DNA from: DATACN01 sp038215095
Lineage (GTDB): Bacteria > Actinomycetota > Thermoleophilia > Solirubrobacterales > Thermoleophilaceae
Length of the DNA stretch: 17,670 bases
Reading direction: 5' to 3'
Assembly: GCA_038215095.1 (NCBI GenBank)
Contig: JBBQRG010000062.1
Coordinates: 1-17,670 of the forward strand
Below, piece by piece: positions 6,205-15,316 of this stretch. The position numbers were made by a program, and so were the translations under genes. The notes beneath the pieces are model-generated. The model made no database searches, was not told the origin of the DNA, and saw only the letters and a list, made by a program, of their open reading frames with translations. The stretch's first letter is position 1. Every line of letters starts with the position of its first letter.

Positions 6205-7229
6205 GCGACGGCCGTACGAGCTCGGGGCGCCGCTCCAGCAGCTCGCAGAACGGCCGCCACACGAACGGCAGTGGCAAGGATGCCGTCGACGACGGGGTCG
6301 TCCGCGCGGCGCGCGACCGCATCGCGCAGACAGCCTCGCCGGCCGCGTTCACGCTCGGCTCGCTGGCGCGCAGCGCCGCGGGCGTGGCCGCCGGACTGGC
6401 CGGCTCGATCGCCGAGAAGGCCGCCGCCCGCGTGCCGAAGGCCGACCTCGACGAGCGCGACCCCGACTACATCCGCGACAACCTTCCCGGCCAATGGCTG
6501 CTCGCGAGCCTCTACTTCCGCGCCGAGGTGCGCGGCCTCCACTACATCCCCGAGGAGGGCGGAGTGCTGCTGGTGGGCAACCACTCGGGCGGCAACCTGA
6601 CGCCGGACAGCATCGTCCTGAGCCTGGCCTTCAACACCTACTTCGGGGTAGAGCGCGGCTTCTACCAGCTGGCCCACAACCTCGTGGTGTCGATGCCCTA
6701 CCTGGGCTTCATGCGCAAGTTCGGCACCGTGGCCGCCAACCGGGAGAACGCCCACGAGGCGCTGGCCGGCGGCAACGCGCTGCTCGTCTACCCAGGCGGC
6801 GACTACGAGGTGCACCGCCCGACCTGGGAGTCGGCGAAGGTGGACTTCGACGGGCGCAAGGGCTTCATCCGGCTGGCGCTCGAGGAGAACGTCCCGCTCG
6901 TGCCCGTCGTCTCGATCGGAGGCCAGGAGACCGCGCTCTTCCTGTCGCGCGGGGAGTGGCTGGCGAAGCTGCTTCGGCTCGACAAGATGTTCCGCCTGAA
7001 GGTGATGCCCATCTCGCTGGCGCTCCCGTGGGGGCTCAACATCGGCGACATGTTCAGCCACATCCCCCTGCCGGCGAAGATCACCGTCGAGGTCCTGCCG
7101 CCGATCGACCTGCGCGAGGAGTTCGGCGAGGATCCCGACCTCGACGAGGTCTACGACTCGATCACGACCCGCATGCAGGCCACGCTCACATCGCTTGACC
7201 AGCAGCGCTCGCTGCCCTTCTTCGGCTGA
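6201..7229 (+). CDS. Lysophospholipid acyltransferase family protein (PlsC/MGAT-like)
   Basis: 342 residues from TTG. Residues 1-30 are a Ser/Gly/Arg-rich, probably disordered leader. Residues about 50-75 are Ala-rich and could associate with the membrane. The acyltransferase core begins near 95: motif I VGNHSGGNLTPDS with His128 and Asp136 (H-x7-D rather than the textbook H-x4-D, as I recall for actinobacterial members of this group), and LLVYPGGDYE (195-203) as the glycerol-binding 'FPEG'-like motif III. It would transfer an acyl group from acyl-CoA to a lysophospholipid or acylglycerol at the inner membrane. It overlaps the lipase upstream and shares its terminal TGA with the next gene's ATG (TGATG), so it is coupled both ways. 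The precise acceptor is unknown. Confidence 0.88.
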   Translation: MSDGRTSSGRRSSSSQNGRHTNGSGKDAVDDGVVRAARDRIAQTASPAAFTLGSLARSAAGVAAGLAGSIAEKAAARVPKADLDERDPDYIRDNLPGQWLLASLYFRAEVRGLHYIPEEGGVLLVGNHSGGNLTPDSIVLSLAFNTYFGVERGFYQLAHNLVVSMPYLGFMRKFGTVAANRENAHEALAGGNALLVYPGGDYEVHRPTWESAKVDFDGRKGFIRLALEENVPLVPVVSIGGQETALFLSRGEWLAKLLRLDKMFRLKVMPISLALPWGLNIGDMFSHIPLPAKITVEVLPPIDLREEFGEDPDLDEVYDSITTRMQATLTSLDQQRSLPFFG

Positions 7230-9313
7230 TGAGGATCGAGCGCGAGGTCACGCTGGCCGCCCCGCGGGACGAGGTCTGGGAGGTGCTCGCGGACCCGGGC
7301 AACTGGTACAAGCTCATGCACGGGCTGACCCGCTTCGAGTCGCAGGACGGCTCGAACGGCGAGGAGCCGGAGCGGATCCACGAGGGCTCGCGCTTTCACA
7401 TCCGCATGCACGTGGGGTCCGCCGACGTGGGCGGCCTGATCGAGATCGTGGAGTGCAAGGACGAGCACGACATCTCGTGGACGAGCATCACCGGCATCGA
7501 CCAGCGCGGACGCTGGCGGCTGCGAGAGACGCCGGACGGCGGCACGCGCGTGGTGCTGCGGTTGAGCTACGGAGCGCCCGGCGGCGTGATCGGGGCGCTG
7601 GCGGACAGGCTGTCGGCCGGCACGGTGGGGAACAACCTCGAGCGCACGCTCAAGAACCTGCGACGTGAGATAGAGGGGGACGGAGGCATGGAGGAGCAGG
7701 GATTGAGCCTTCCGGGGAGGGTGGCCTACAACCTGGGCAGCGTCCGGGTGCTGATCGAAGCCGGCGTGGCGCGCCCGATGCGGCCCGACAAGCTGCTGCG
7801 CGTGGCGATAGCCCTCGCGCGCTGGGGCCGCAGCCCCGCCGCCGGCGCGGTCACGCTGGCGGAGCGCCACCCCGACGACCCGATGATCGTCGACGAGCTC
7901 GGCACGCTCAGCTTCGCGGAGGTCAACGCGCGCACCAACCGGCTCGCCCATGCGCTGTCAGACGAGGGCATCGTCGAGGGCGACGGCGTGGCCATCATGG
8001 CCCGCAACCACCGCGGCTTCATCGAGTCGACGATCGCGATCTCGAAGCTCGGCGCCGACGCCCTCTACCTGAACACTGCCTTTGCGGGACCGCAGCTCGA
8101 GGAGGTCGTGCAGCGCGAGAAGCCGCGCGCGATCATCTACGACGAGGAGTTCGCCGACCTGCTGAAGGAGGCCGGCAAGCGGCGAAAGCGCTTTGTCGCC
8201 TGGCACGACAGCTCCGACCCGCCCGACACCACGCTCGACGAGCTGATCGAGGCCGGGCTCGCCGACAACGTGGTCCCGCCCGCGCGCGAGGGCCGCGCGA
8301 TCATCCTCACCTCGGGCACGAGCGGCACGCCGAAGGGCGCGTCGCGCGGGAACCCGCAGTCAATGGACCCGGCCGTGGCGCTGCTGTCGCGTATCCCGCT
8401 CAAGGCGCGGCAGGTGACCCACATCGCCGCTCCGCTGTTCCACTCCTGGGGCTTTGCCCACTTCACGCTCGGGCTGCTGCTGGGCTCGACCTACGTGGTG
8501 AGGCGCAAGTTCGAACCAGAGGCGTGCCTTGCGGAGGTGGCCCGCTACCGCTGCGACTCGCTCGCGGTGGTGCCGGTCATGTTGCAGCGGATCCTCGAGC
8601 TGCCGGAGGACACGCTGCGCAAGTACGACCTCTCGTCGCTGAAGGTGGTGGCCGCCAGCGGCTCGGCGCTGCCGGGCGACCTGGCCACGAGGTGGATGGA
8701 CACCTTCGGGGACACGCTCTTCAACCTCTACGGCTCCACCGAGGTGGCCTGGGCGTCGATCGGCACGCCCGAGGACATGCGAGCCGCCCCGGGCACTGCC
8801 GGCCGCCCGCCGCGCGGCACCGTGGTGAAGCTGCTCGACGAGAAGGGAGTCGAGGTGCCTACCGGCGAGACGGGCCGCATCTTCGTGGGCAACGAGATGA
8901 TGTTCGAGGGCTACACGGGCGGCGGCTCGAAGGACGTGGTCGACGGGCTGATGTCGAGCGGCGACATCGGGCGCATGGACGAGGCCGGGCGGCTCTTCAT
9001 CGAGGGCCGCGACGACGAGATGATCGTCTCCGGCGGCGAGAACGTGTTCCCCAAGGAGATCGAGGACCTGCTCAGTCGCCACGAAAAGGTCGCGGACGTG
9101 GCGGCAATTGGAGTTGACGACGAGACGTTCGGCCAGCGGCTCAAGGCCTTCATCGTTCCGAGGGGCAAGAAGCCCACCCAGGATGAGCTGAAGAAGTACG
9201 TGAAGAGCAACCTGGCGGGCTTTAAGGTGCCGCGCGAGTTCGTGTTCATGGACGAGCTGCCGCGCAACGCGACGGGCAAGGTGCTGAAGCGGGAGCTCAA
9301 GGAGCGCGAATAG
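7229..9313 (+). CDS. SRPBCC (START-like) domain fused to long-chain acyl-CoA synthetase
   Basis: 694 residues. Residues 1-150 are a SRPBCC/START-like lipid-pocket domain (REVTLAAPRDEVWEVLADPGNW start, typical of polyketide-cyclase-like proteins, ending in the long C-terminal helix). Residues 154-694 are a full-length class I adenylate-forming enzyme: A3 TSGTSGTPKG (361-370), A5 YGSTE (501-505), A7 SSGDIGRMD (577-585), A8 GRDDEMIVSGGENVFP (from 593) and A10 PRNATGKVLKREL with Lys684. It would activate a fatty acid to acyl-AMP and then acyl-CoA (FadD-type). An in-frame ATG at 7688 (residue 154) with purine-rich sequence upstream could yield the 541-residue synthetase alone. The ATG overlaps the acyltransferase stop. 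Carboxylate chain length cannot be told from the sequence. Confidence 0.9.
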   Translation: MRIEREVTLAAPRDEVWEVLADPGNWYKLMHGLTRFESQDGSNGEEPERIHEGSRFHIRMHVGSADVGGLIEIVECKDEHDISWTSITGIDQRGRWRLRETPDGGTRVVLRLSYGAPGGVIGALADRLSAGTVGNNLERTLKNLRREIEGDGGMEEQGLSLPGRVAYNLGSVRVLIEAGVARPMRPDKLLRVAIALARWGRSPAAGAVTLAERHPDDPMIVDELGTLSFAEVNARTNRLAHALSDEGIVEGDGVAIMARNHRGFIESTIAISKLGADALYLNTAFAGPQLEEVVQREKPRAIIYDEEFADLLKEAGKRRKRFVAWHDSSDPPDTTLDELIEAGLADNVVPPAREGRAIILTSGTSGTPKGASRGNPQSMDPAVALLSRIPLKARQVTHIAAPLFHSWGFAHFTLGLLLGSTYVVRRKFEPEACLAEVARYRCDSLAVVPVMLQRILELPEDTLRKYDLSSLKVVAASGSALPGDLATRWMDTFGDTLFNLYGSTEVAWASIGTPEDMRAAPGTAGRPPRGTVVKLLDEKGVEVPTGETGRIFVGNEMMFEGYTGGGSKDVVDGLMSSGDIGRMDEAGRLFIEGRDDEMIVSGGENVFPKEIEDLLSRHEKVADVAAIGVDDETFGQRLKAFIVPRGKKPTQDELKKYVKSNLAGFKVPREFVFMDELPRNATGKVLKRELKERE
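7674..7690 (+). promoter_or_regulatory. Internal start site for the synthetase half of the fusion
   Basis: The purine-rich GAGGGGGACGGAGG run lies directly before an in-frame ATG (7688-7690), exactly at the junction between the START-like domain and the synthetase. GGAGG is too close (1 nt), but GAGGGGG is suitably spaced. Dual initiation is possible, unproven. Confidence 0.35.
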
Positions 9314-9367
9314 CGCCCCTGCTTAACGGGTACGCATTTAGCTCAACCTAGGGAGGGAAGGGACGCC

Positions 9368-9934
9368 ATGAGCACCGGAGTCATCATCGCAATCGTCGTT
9401 GCCGCGATCATCCTGATCGCACTGTTCGTTCTGCTCGGCCGCAAGGGCCGCGAGCGCCGGCAGGAAAGCAAGCGGCTCGAGGCGCGCGAAGTGCGCCGCG
9501 AGGCAGAGGTAAGGGGCGCAAAGGCCGACCGCCAGGAGGCGGAGGCGGAGGAGAAGGCCGCACGGGCGAAGCAGGAAGAGGCGCGCGCGAGAGAGTCACA
9601 GGCTGGGGCCGACAAGGCCCGCCGGGCCGCCAACGAGCGCCACGCGGAGGCCGACGACATCGACCCGGACGCCGATGCTGACGCGCGCCGCGAGGAGCGC
9701 GAGCGTGAGCAGGCCCAGCGCGGTGGCGGCATTGGAGGCGGCGACGACGACGAGCGCGGGGGCGGCGGCTTCGGGCGCGGCGGCGACGACGACGCTGACG
9801 GCGGTGGCGGCGGAGGTGCAGTGGCGGCCGGCGACGACCGCGGCGAGCGCGGCCTCGGCGAGCGCGGCTCCGACGGCAATGCGAGCGACTACGAGCAGGG
9901 CCGGCGCGACGAGCGCACCGAGCGCGACCGCTGA
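9368..9934 (+). CDS. Membrane-anchored coiled-coil protein with Gly/Asp-rich tail
   Basis: 188 residues from ATG with a good ribosome-binding sequence (GGGAGGGAAGGGA upstream). One transmembrane segment at residues 4-23 (VIIAIVVAAIILIALFVLL), then a highly charged Glu/Arg/Ala-rich helix (about 25-118), probably a coiled coil, and a low-complexity Gly/Asp tail (about 118-170). The layout matches small uncharacterised actinobacterial proteins that begin MSTGxIIAIVV. The function is unknown; an envelope or cytoplasmic-face scaffold is a guess. It sits 54 bases after the lipid operon and may be read from it or from its own promoter; no clear terminator separates them. Confidence 0.75.
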   Translation: MSTGVIIAIVVAAIILIALFVLLGRKGRERRQESKRLEAREVRREAEVRGAKADRQEAEAEEKAARAKQEEARARESQAGADKARRAANERHAEADDIDPDADADARREEREREQAQRGGGIGGGDDDERGGGGFGRGGDDDADGGGGGGAVAAGDDRGERGLGERGSDGNASDYEQGRRDERTERDR

Positions 9935-9938
9935 CCGG

Positions 9939-9954
9939 GGCGCCGATGGGCGCC
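9939..9954 (+). terminator. Weak hairpin GGCGCC-GATG-GGCGCC
   Basis: Six-base arms just after the stop of the coiled-coil protein gene, without a T run. It could be a weak terminator or a chance palindrome in GC-rich DNA. Confidence 0.25.
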
Positions 9955-10024
9955 GTGCACCGCAACTCGGCATGGGCTACGGCGTTTCGCAGCTGAAGCC
10001 AACCTCGCCTGAAAGGGGTCTCGC

Positions 10025-10630
10025 ATGCTCGCGCGTCTCCGCGCCCACCTGACCTACGCCAACGTCGTCGCCACTCTCGCCCTCTTTCTGGCGCTCGGCG
10101 GGGCGTCCTACGCGGCCATCCGGGTCGGCTCCGGCAGCATCATCAACAACAGCGTGCGCACCCAGGACCTGCGCAACAACGACATCCGCGGCAAGGACAT
10201 CCGGAACCGCACGATCCAGCACGCGGACATCCTCACCAACACGATCCTGGGCCAGCAAATCCGCGAGTCGACGCTCTCGAAGGTGCCCGACGCCGACAAG
10301 CTCGACGGCGCGGACTCCTCGTCGTTCCGACTCTCGTGCCCCGTGGGCACCCTGCGCCACGGGGGCGGCTGCATCGAGACGGCCCCCCACACGCCCGCCA
10401 GGTTCGACACGGCCGCGAGCGAATGCGCGGGACTGGGCCGGCGCTTGCCCAACCCCGACGAGCTCGCGACCTTCACCGAAGAGCCCGCCATCGAGCTGGC
10501 ATCTCCCAGCGAGTGGACCTCCACGCGGCTCGGCGCCAACGCGGACACGGTCGGCGAAGGGACCGGCCATAGCCCGGCGGACGCGACGCTGGCGCGTCCC
10601 TACCGCTGCGAGGCGCCGCTCTCCAACTAG
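10025..10630 (+). CDS. Surface protein: signal anchor, pentapeptide repeats, Cys-rich C-terminal domain
   Basis: 201 residues; AAGGGG (10013-10018) lies 6 nt before the ATG. The N-terminal LTYANVVATLALFLALGG is a signal peptide or anchor of a type I associate with Thermoleophilia surface proteins. Residues 45-84 are eight tandem pentapeptides with a hydrophobic fifth residue (RTQDL, RNNDI, RGKDI, RNRTI, QHADI, LTNTI, LGQQI, RESTL), predicted to form a short right-handed quadrilateral beta-helix. A DADKLDGADSS linker follows, then a domain (about 103-201) with four Cys (105, 116, 134, 195), RRLPNPDEL, SEWTS and a closing YRC, reminiscent of C-type-lectin or sulfatase-modifying-like folds. It is probably cell-surface and binding in nature; no catalytic site is evident. 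Confidence 0.8.
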   Translation: MLARLRAHLTYANVVATLALFLALGGASYAAIRVGSGSIINNSVRTQDLRNNDIRGKDIRNRTIQHADILTNTILGQQIRESTLSKVPDADKLDGADSSSFRLSCPVGTLRHGGGCIETAPHTPARFDTAASECAGLGRRLPNPDELATFTEEPAIELASPSEWTSTRLGANADTVGEGTGHSPADATLARPYRCEAPLSN

Positions 10631-10677
10631 TCGCGCGCTTGTAGCACCGCCGTCCCCACCGGTCACACGCCCGGCCG

Positions 10678-10683
10678 TACGGT
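10678..10683 (+). promoter_or_regulatory. -10 box TACGGT for a leaderless transcript
   Basis: TACGGT is followed by exactly 7 nt and then ATG (10691). No Shine-Dalgarno sequence is present. Confidence 0.5.
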
Positions 10684-10690
10684 CGCGGCG

Positions 10691-11104
10691 ATGCGATCGG
10701 AGCGCGGACAGGCGACGGTCGAGTGGGCGGGACTGGTCCTGCTCGTCGCGCTGTCGCTGGGTGCGCTGCTCTCGCTCGCAACGCGGGTGGACGGGCGCTC
10801 GCTGGGCGTCCTGATCGCGCAACGGGTCACGGGTCATCAGGCGCGCACGCCCACCCGCCGCCTACCCAGCCCCCTGGTTCGCACGGCGCCGGCGGGGGTG
10901 GCGCTCGGGCGGGGCGGCGTCTGGGCGCTCCTAAAGGCGGGTGGCCGCAAGGGGGTGGCCCTGAACGGGCTCGCCTGCTACCTGCGCAAGTCCACGGCGC
11001 CGAACGACACGAACAGGGTCGGCGACGACATCGCCGACGCCGTCAACTGCATGAACCCGATCGGCGGCTGGACGGGCGACATGCGGGGCACCGACGATGA
11101 CTGA
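10691..11104 (+). CDS. Pilin-like (Flp/TadE-type N-terminus) small protein
   Basis: 137 residues. MRSERGQATVEW followed by GLVLLVALSLGALL is a class III/IV prepilin signal: cleavage after Gly6, Glu11 at +5, then the hydrophobic helix. The first 45 residues closely resemble those of the 4115 protein, including RVDGRS after the helix. The C-terminal part is different: a basic Pro/Arg linker, then ALNGLACYLRKSTAPNDTNR and a segment with Cys979-type spacing (CYLRK and NCMNPIGGWTGD), giving two Cys that could pair. No pilus assembly genes (TadA/B/C, CpaA) are in the window. It overlaps the next small gene by 8 bases, so the two are probably co-translated. Function unknown. Confidence 0.7.
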   Translation: MRSERGQATVEWAGLVLLVALSLGALLSLATRVDGRSLGVLIAQRVTGHQARTPTRRLPSPLVRTAPAGVALGRGGVWALLKAGGRKGVALNGLACYLRKSTAPNDTNRVGDDIADAVNCMNPIGGWTGDMRGTDDD

Positions 11105-11315
11105 GCGCGGCAGGCCCGGACGTACGGCTCGCCTCGAGGCGCTCTGCTGGCTGGCCTTTTTCGCGGCGGTCACGCCGAACACCGTGGCGGCGTTCACGAG
11201 TCCGAGCGCGGCCTGGTGGCAGCCGCTGCGCCTCTGCCTTTCTGCGGCCTTCGTGCTGGCGCTGGTCGCGCTGGCGGCCGGCCGCATCCTCGACAGGCGG
11301 CGCGAGCCGCCCTAG
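11097..11315 (+). CDS. Small two-span membrane protein
   Basis: 72 residues from the ATG inside the last codons of the pilin-like gene (overlap 11097-11104). Two hydrophobic segments (about 15-33 and 45-63) separated by SPSAAWWQPLR; the ends are Arg-rich (MTERGRPGRTAR and DRRREPP), which suggests both termini face the cytoplasm. No family recognised. The overlap implies translational coupling with, and perhaps a helper role for, the pilin-like protein. Its stop lies only 7 bases from the stop of the convergent lipoprotein gene. Confidence 0.6.
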   Translation: MTERGRPGRTARLEALCWLAFFAAVTPNTVAAFTSPSAAWWQPLRLCLSAAFVLALVALAAGRILDRRREPP

Positions 11316-11322
11316 GAGGGGC

Positions 11323-11831
11323 CTACAGAGCGTCGCGCGACTGCCTGAGCACGCGCGAGATGTCCGGCCAGATCCGCTTGGTGTCGCGCGAGGCCTCGGT
11401 CAGGTAGGCGGCCGCCTTCTGGTTCTCGAGCGGCTTGACCACGGTTCCGGGGTCCTTGCCGCTGAGGGTGTTCACCATGCGCTGGGCCTCCTTGGCGGCG
11501 GGCAGCCGCAGGGCGAGCTTGGGGCTGGCCACCGCGTTCAGCTCGAAGGCGTTGTAGGCGGGCGGGTAGACGTTGCCCGACGGGGTCACGAGGCTCGGCA
11601 CGACCTTCGCCAGCTGCGCTGGCTTCCTGACGTTGCGGCGGGCCTCGATCACCAGGTGGCGGCACTCGTCGCGGTTGGTCCGGCAGGTCTCCTCGGTGTC
11701 GATCGCGTCGTCGAGGCGCTCGCGCGCCGACTTCAGGGCCTGTGCCTGGTCGGACGTCAGCTCCGCCGGGCCGCCACAGCCGGTGAGCGCGGCGGCTGCG
11801 AGGGCCGCGACTGCCAGCGGGCGCAGGGGGC

Positions 11832-11835
<4 letters not shown>
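11323..11835 (-). CDS. Small predicted lipoprotein, apparently CTG-started
   Basis: 170 residues if started at CTG 11833-11835. The short signal region LSPLRPLAVAALAAAALTGC ends in an LTGC lipobox (Cys20). The mature part is helical and charged, with Cys51 and Cys58 (CRTNRDEC) and no recognised family. The frame upstream is open but contains no ATG, GTG or TTG until 11952, and that longer start would put a nonsense basic peptide before the signal sequence. The CTG overlaps the aminopeptidase TGA (CTGA), as the TTG does in the lipase operon, so re-initiation by coupled ribosomes is the simplest explanation. A sequencing slip is the alternative. Envelope location is expected. Confidence 0.65.
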
Positions 11836-13277
<1,442 letters not shown>

Positions 13278-13286
13278 GCGGGGGGC

Positions 13287-13292
13287 AGTCTA
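13287..13292 (-). promoter_or_regulatory. -10 box TAGACT upstream of pepA
   Basis: On the minus strand TAGACT is followed by 9 nt and then the pepA ATG (13275-13277). With no Shine-Dalgarno sequence, the mRNA would be leaderless or have a leader of a few bases. Confidence 0.45.
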
Positions 13293-13301
13293 GGCGAGCG
13301 C

Positions 13302-13328
13302 TATCCTCGGCCACCCTTCGACCAGGAG
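13302..13328 (+). promoter_or_regulatory. -10 box TATCCT and ribosome-binding site of the thiolase gene
   Basis: TATCCT (13302-13307) would start transcription near 13314. AGGAG (13324-13328) lies 11 nt before the ATG (13340), slightly long spacing. This is a leadered gene diverging from the apparently leaderless pepA. Confidence 0.45.
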
Positions 13329-13339
13329 ACTCTGACCAG

Positions 13340-14524
13340 ATGCCCAAGACAGTCATCCTCGGCGCCGCCCGCACGCCCTTCGGCAAGCTTGGCGGCGGCC
13401 TCTCTTCGCTCGACGCGACCGACCTCGGTGGCAAGGCCATCGAGGCCGCACTCGAGCGGGCCGAGGTAGGGCCCGACCAGGTCGAGCACGTGGTGTTCGG
13501 CCAGGTGCTCCAGGCGGGGCAAGGCCAGATCCCCTCGCGCCAGGCACAGATAAAGGGCGGCATCCCGAAGGAGGTCTCGAGCGAGACCGTGAACAAGGTC
13601 TGCGCCTCCGGGCTGCGCTCGGCGGGCATGGTGGACCAGTCGATCCGCGCGGGCGACCTCGACGTGGCGGTGGCGGGCGGCATGGAGTCGATGTCGCAGG
13701 CGCCCTACCTGCTGCAGGACGCGCGCTTCGGCTTTCGCATTGGCGACGCCAAGGCTCTCGACGAGATGGTCCACGACGGGCTCACGAGCGCCTTCAGCGG
13801 CAAGCACATGGGCGCGGAGGCCGACGAGGTGGCCGACGAGCTGGAGATCACGCGGGCGGACATGGACAAGTTCGCGCTGCAGAGCCACGAGCGGGCGATC
13901 GCGGCCACCGACGAGGGCCGGCTGCCCGAGGAGATCGTGGCGGTCACGGTGAGCTCGAAGAAGGGCGACACCACCGTCGAGGTGGACGAGGGGCCGCGGC
14001 GCGAGGGCAGCCTGGAGGGCCTGTCGAAGCTGCGCGGGGCGTTCAACAAGGACGGCTCCCACACCGCCGGCAACGCGCCGGGCGTGAACGACGGCGCCGG
14101 CGCGCTCGTGCTGGCCAGCGACGAGTGGGCGAAGAGCAACGACCGCGCGCCCCTGGCCACGATCGTGGCCCAGGCCGCGGTGGCCGACGACTTCCCCTAC
14201 CTGGCCCGCACCCCCGCGAACGCCACGAAGGCCGCCCTCGAGAAGGCCGGCCTGAGCGTGGACGACATCGACCTGTTCGAGATCAACGAGGCGTTCGCCT
14301 CGGTGGCGCTCAACTCGATGCGCATGCTCGGCGCGGACGAGTCGAAGGTGAACGTGAACGGCGGCGCGATCGCCCTCGGCCACCCGATCGGCGCCTCGGG
14401 CGCGCGCATCCTCACCACGCTCGTGCACGAGCTGCGCCGCCGCGGCGGCGGGCTTGGCGTGGCGGCCATCTGCTCCGGCGGCGGCCAGGGCGACGCGGTC
14501 ATCCTCGAAGTCAACGGCGGCTGA
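13340..14524 (+). CDS. Acetyl-CoA C-acyltransferase (thiolase)
   Basis: 394 residues, the usual length for bacterial thiolases. Signatures: nucleophile Cys88 in NKVCASGLR, NEAFA (317-321), GGAIALGHPIGASGAR with His348, and CSGGGQGDA with Cys378, so the complete Cys-His-Cys active site is present. It condenses two acetyl-CoA or cleaves 3-ketoacyl-CoA. The degradative/biosynthetic distinction cannot be made firmly, but the ILGAARTPFGK start and overall length fit acetyl-CoA acetyltransferase. The frame is open further upstream to 13142, but that would overlap pepA, and a MPKTVILGAARTPF start after AGGAG is typical. The stop overlaps the HAD gene (TGATG). Confidence 0.95.
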   Translation: MPKTVILGAARTPFGKLGGGLSSLDATDLGGKAIEAALERAEVGPDQVEHVVFGQVLQAGQGQIPSRQAQIKGGIPKEVSSETVNKVCASGLRSAGMVDQSIRAGDLDVAVAGGMESMSQAPYLLQDARFGFRIGDAKALDEMVHDGLTSAFSGKHMGAEADEVADELEITRADMDKFALQSHERAIAATDEGRLPEEIVAVTVSSKKGDTTVEVDEGPRREGSLEGLSKLRGAFNKDGSHTAGNAPGVNDGAGALVLASDEWAKSNDRAPLATIVAQAAVADDFPYLARTPANATKAALEKAGLSVDDIDLFEINEAFASVALNSMRMLGADESKVNVNGGAIALGHPIGASGARILTTLVHELRRRGGGLGVAAICSGGGQGDAVILEVNGG

Positions 14525-15315
14525 TGGAGGGGGCGCGTAGGGGCGCCGCCTTCTTCGACCTCGACAAGACGCTCATCGAGGGCTCGAGCGCGTTCCACTT
14601 CGCGCGCGCGTCGTACAGGGCGGGGCTCATGTCGCGGCGCCGGCTGGCCTCCGACGCCTGGGCGAACCTGAGGTACCGCCTGCAGGGATCCACCGACGAG
14701 AGCAGCGACGAGCTCAGGCAGCGGGTGCTGAACGCGATTCGCGGGCAGCGGGTTGTCGACCTGGCCCGGCTCGGGCCGCACGTGCTGGCCGGCGTCCTGC
14801 CGCTGCTCTACGACGAGGTGCTGGCGGAGGCCTACGCCCACCAGGACGCGGGCCGGCCCGCCTACATCGTCACCGCCGCGTCGCAGGAGCTGGCCGAGTC
14901 GCTGGCCGCCGTGCTGGTCTTCGACGGCGGCATCGGCATGCGCTCCGAGGTGCGCGACGGGGTCTACACCGGCCGCGCCGACGGCCCCTTCACCTACCGC
15001 GAGGGAAAGGCGCAGGCAATCCGCGAGCTGGCCGCGCGCGAGGGCATCGACCTGGAGCAGTCATACGCCTATTCGGACTCGGAGTCGGACCTGCCGATGA
15101 TGCGGGCGGTGGGCCACCCGGTCGCGGTCAACCCCGACTCCGAGCTGCAGCGCGTGGCACGCCAGGAGGGCTGGCGCGTCATGCACATCGACAAGCTCGG
15201 CAGGCGGCTGAAGCTGGCCGGCGGCGCGGCGGCGATGGCCCTGGTGGGCGGGGGCGGCGGCTACGCGGTGGCGCGCACCCGCCGCCGTGGAGCGCTTCGC
15301 CGGCTGCGCCCGTAG
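14524..15315 (+). CDS. HAD-IB family phosphatase
   Basis: 263 residues; the ATG overlaps the thiolase TGA (TGATG). HAD motifs are complete: motif I FFDLDKTL (Asp12, Asp14), motif II IVTAAS (Thr117/Ser120), motif III EGKAQAI (Lys162), motif IV YSDSESDLPMM (Asp185, Asp189). A helical cap lies between motifs I and II, as in SerB-like subclass IB enzymes. Residues 231-250 (LAGGAAAMALVGGGGGYAVA) are hydrophobic and Gly/Ala-rich and may anchor the C-terminus to the membrane, followed by a basic RTRRRGALRR tail. The substrate is unknown; HAD-IB relatives act on phosphoserine, phospholipid precursors and similar compounds. Coupling to a thiolase is probably an operon of convenience. Confidence 0.88.
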   Translation: MEGARRGAAFFDLDKTLIEGSSAFHFARASYRAGLMSRRRLASDAWANLRYRLQGSTDESSDELRQRVLNAIRGQRVVDLARLGPHVLAGVLPLLYDEVLAEAYAHQDAGRPAYIVTAASQELAESLAAVLVFDGGIGMRSEVRDGVYTGRADGPFTYREGKAQAIRELAAREGIDLEQSYAYSDSESDLPMMRAVGHPVAVNPDSELQRVARQEGWRVMHIDKLGRRLKLAGGAAAMALVGGGGGYAVARTRRRGALRRLRP

Positions 15316-15316
15316 A

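Noticed and set aside
5934..7061. 375-residue minus-strand open frame opposite the lipase and acyltransferase
   Set aside because: It spans two well-supported plus-strand genes, has no recognisable motif and is a typical shadow in GC-rich DNA.
9700..9900. GGCGGCGAC-rich stretch as a possible repeat array or CRISPR
   Set aside because: There are no regular repeat-spacer units; it is codon bias of the Gly/Asp-rich tail of the coiled-coil protein.
9368..11315. Tad pilus locus
   Set aside because: Only pilin-like N-termini are present; no TadA ATPase, TadB/C platform or prepilin peptidase is in the window.
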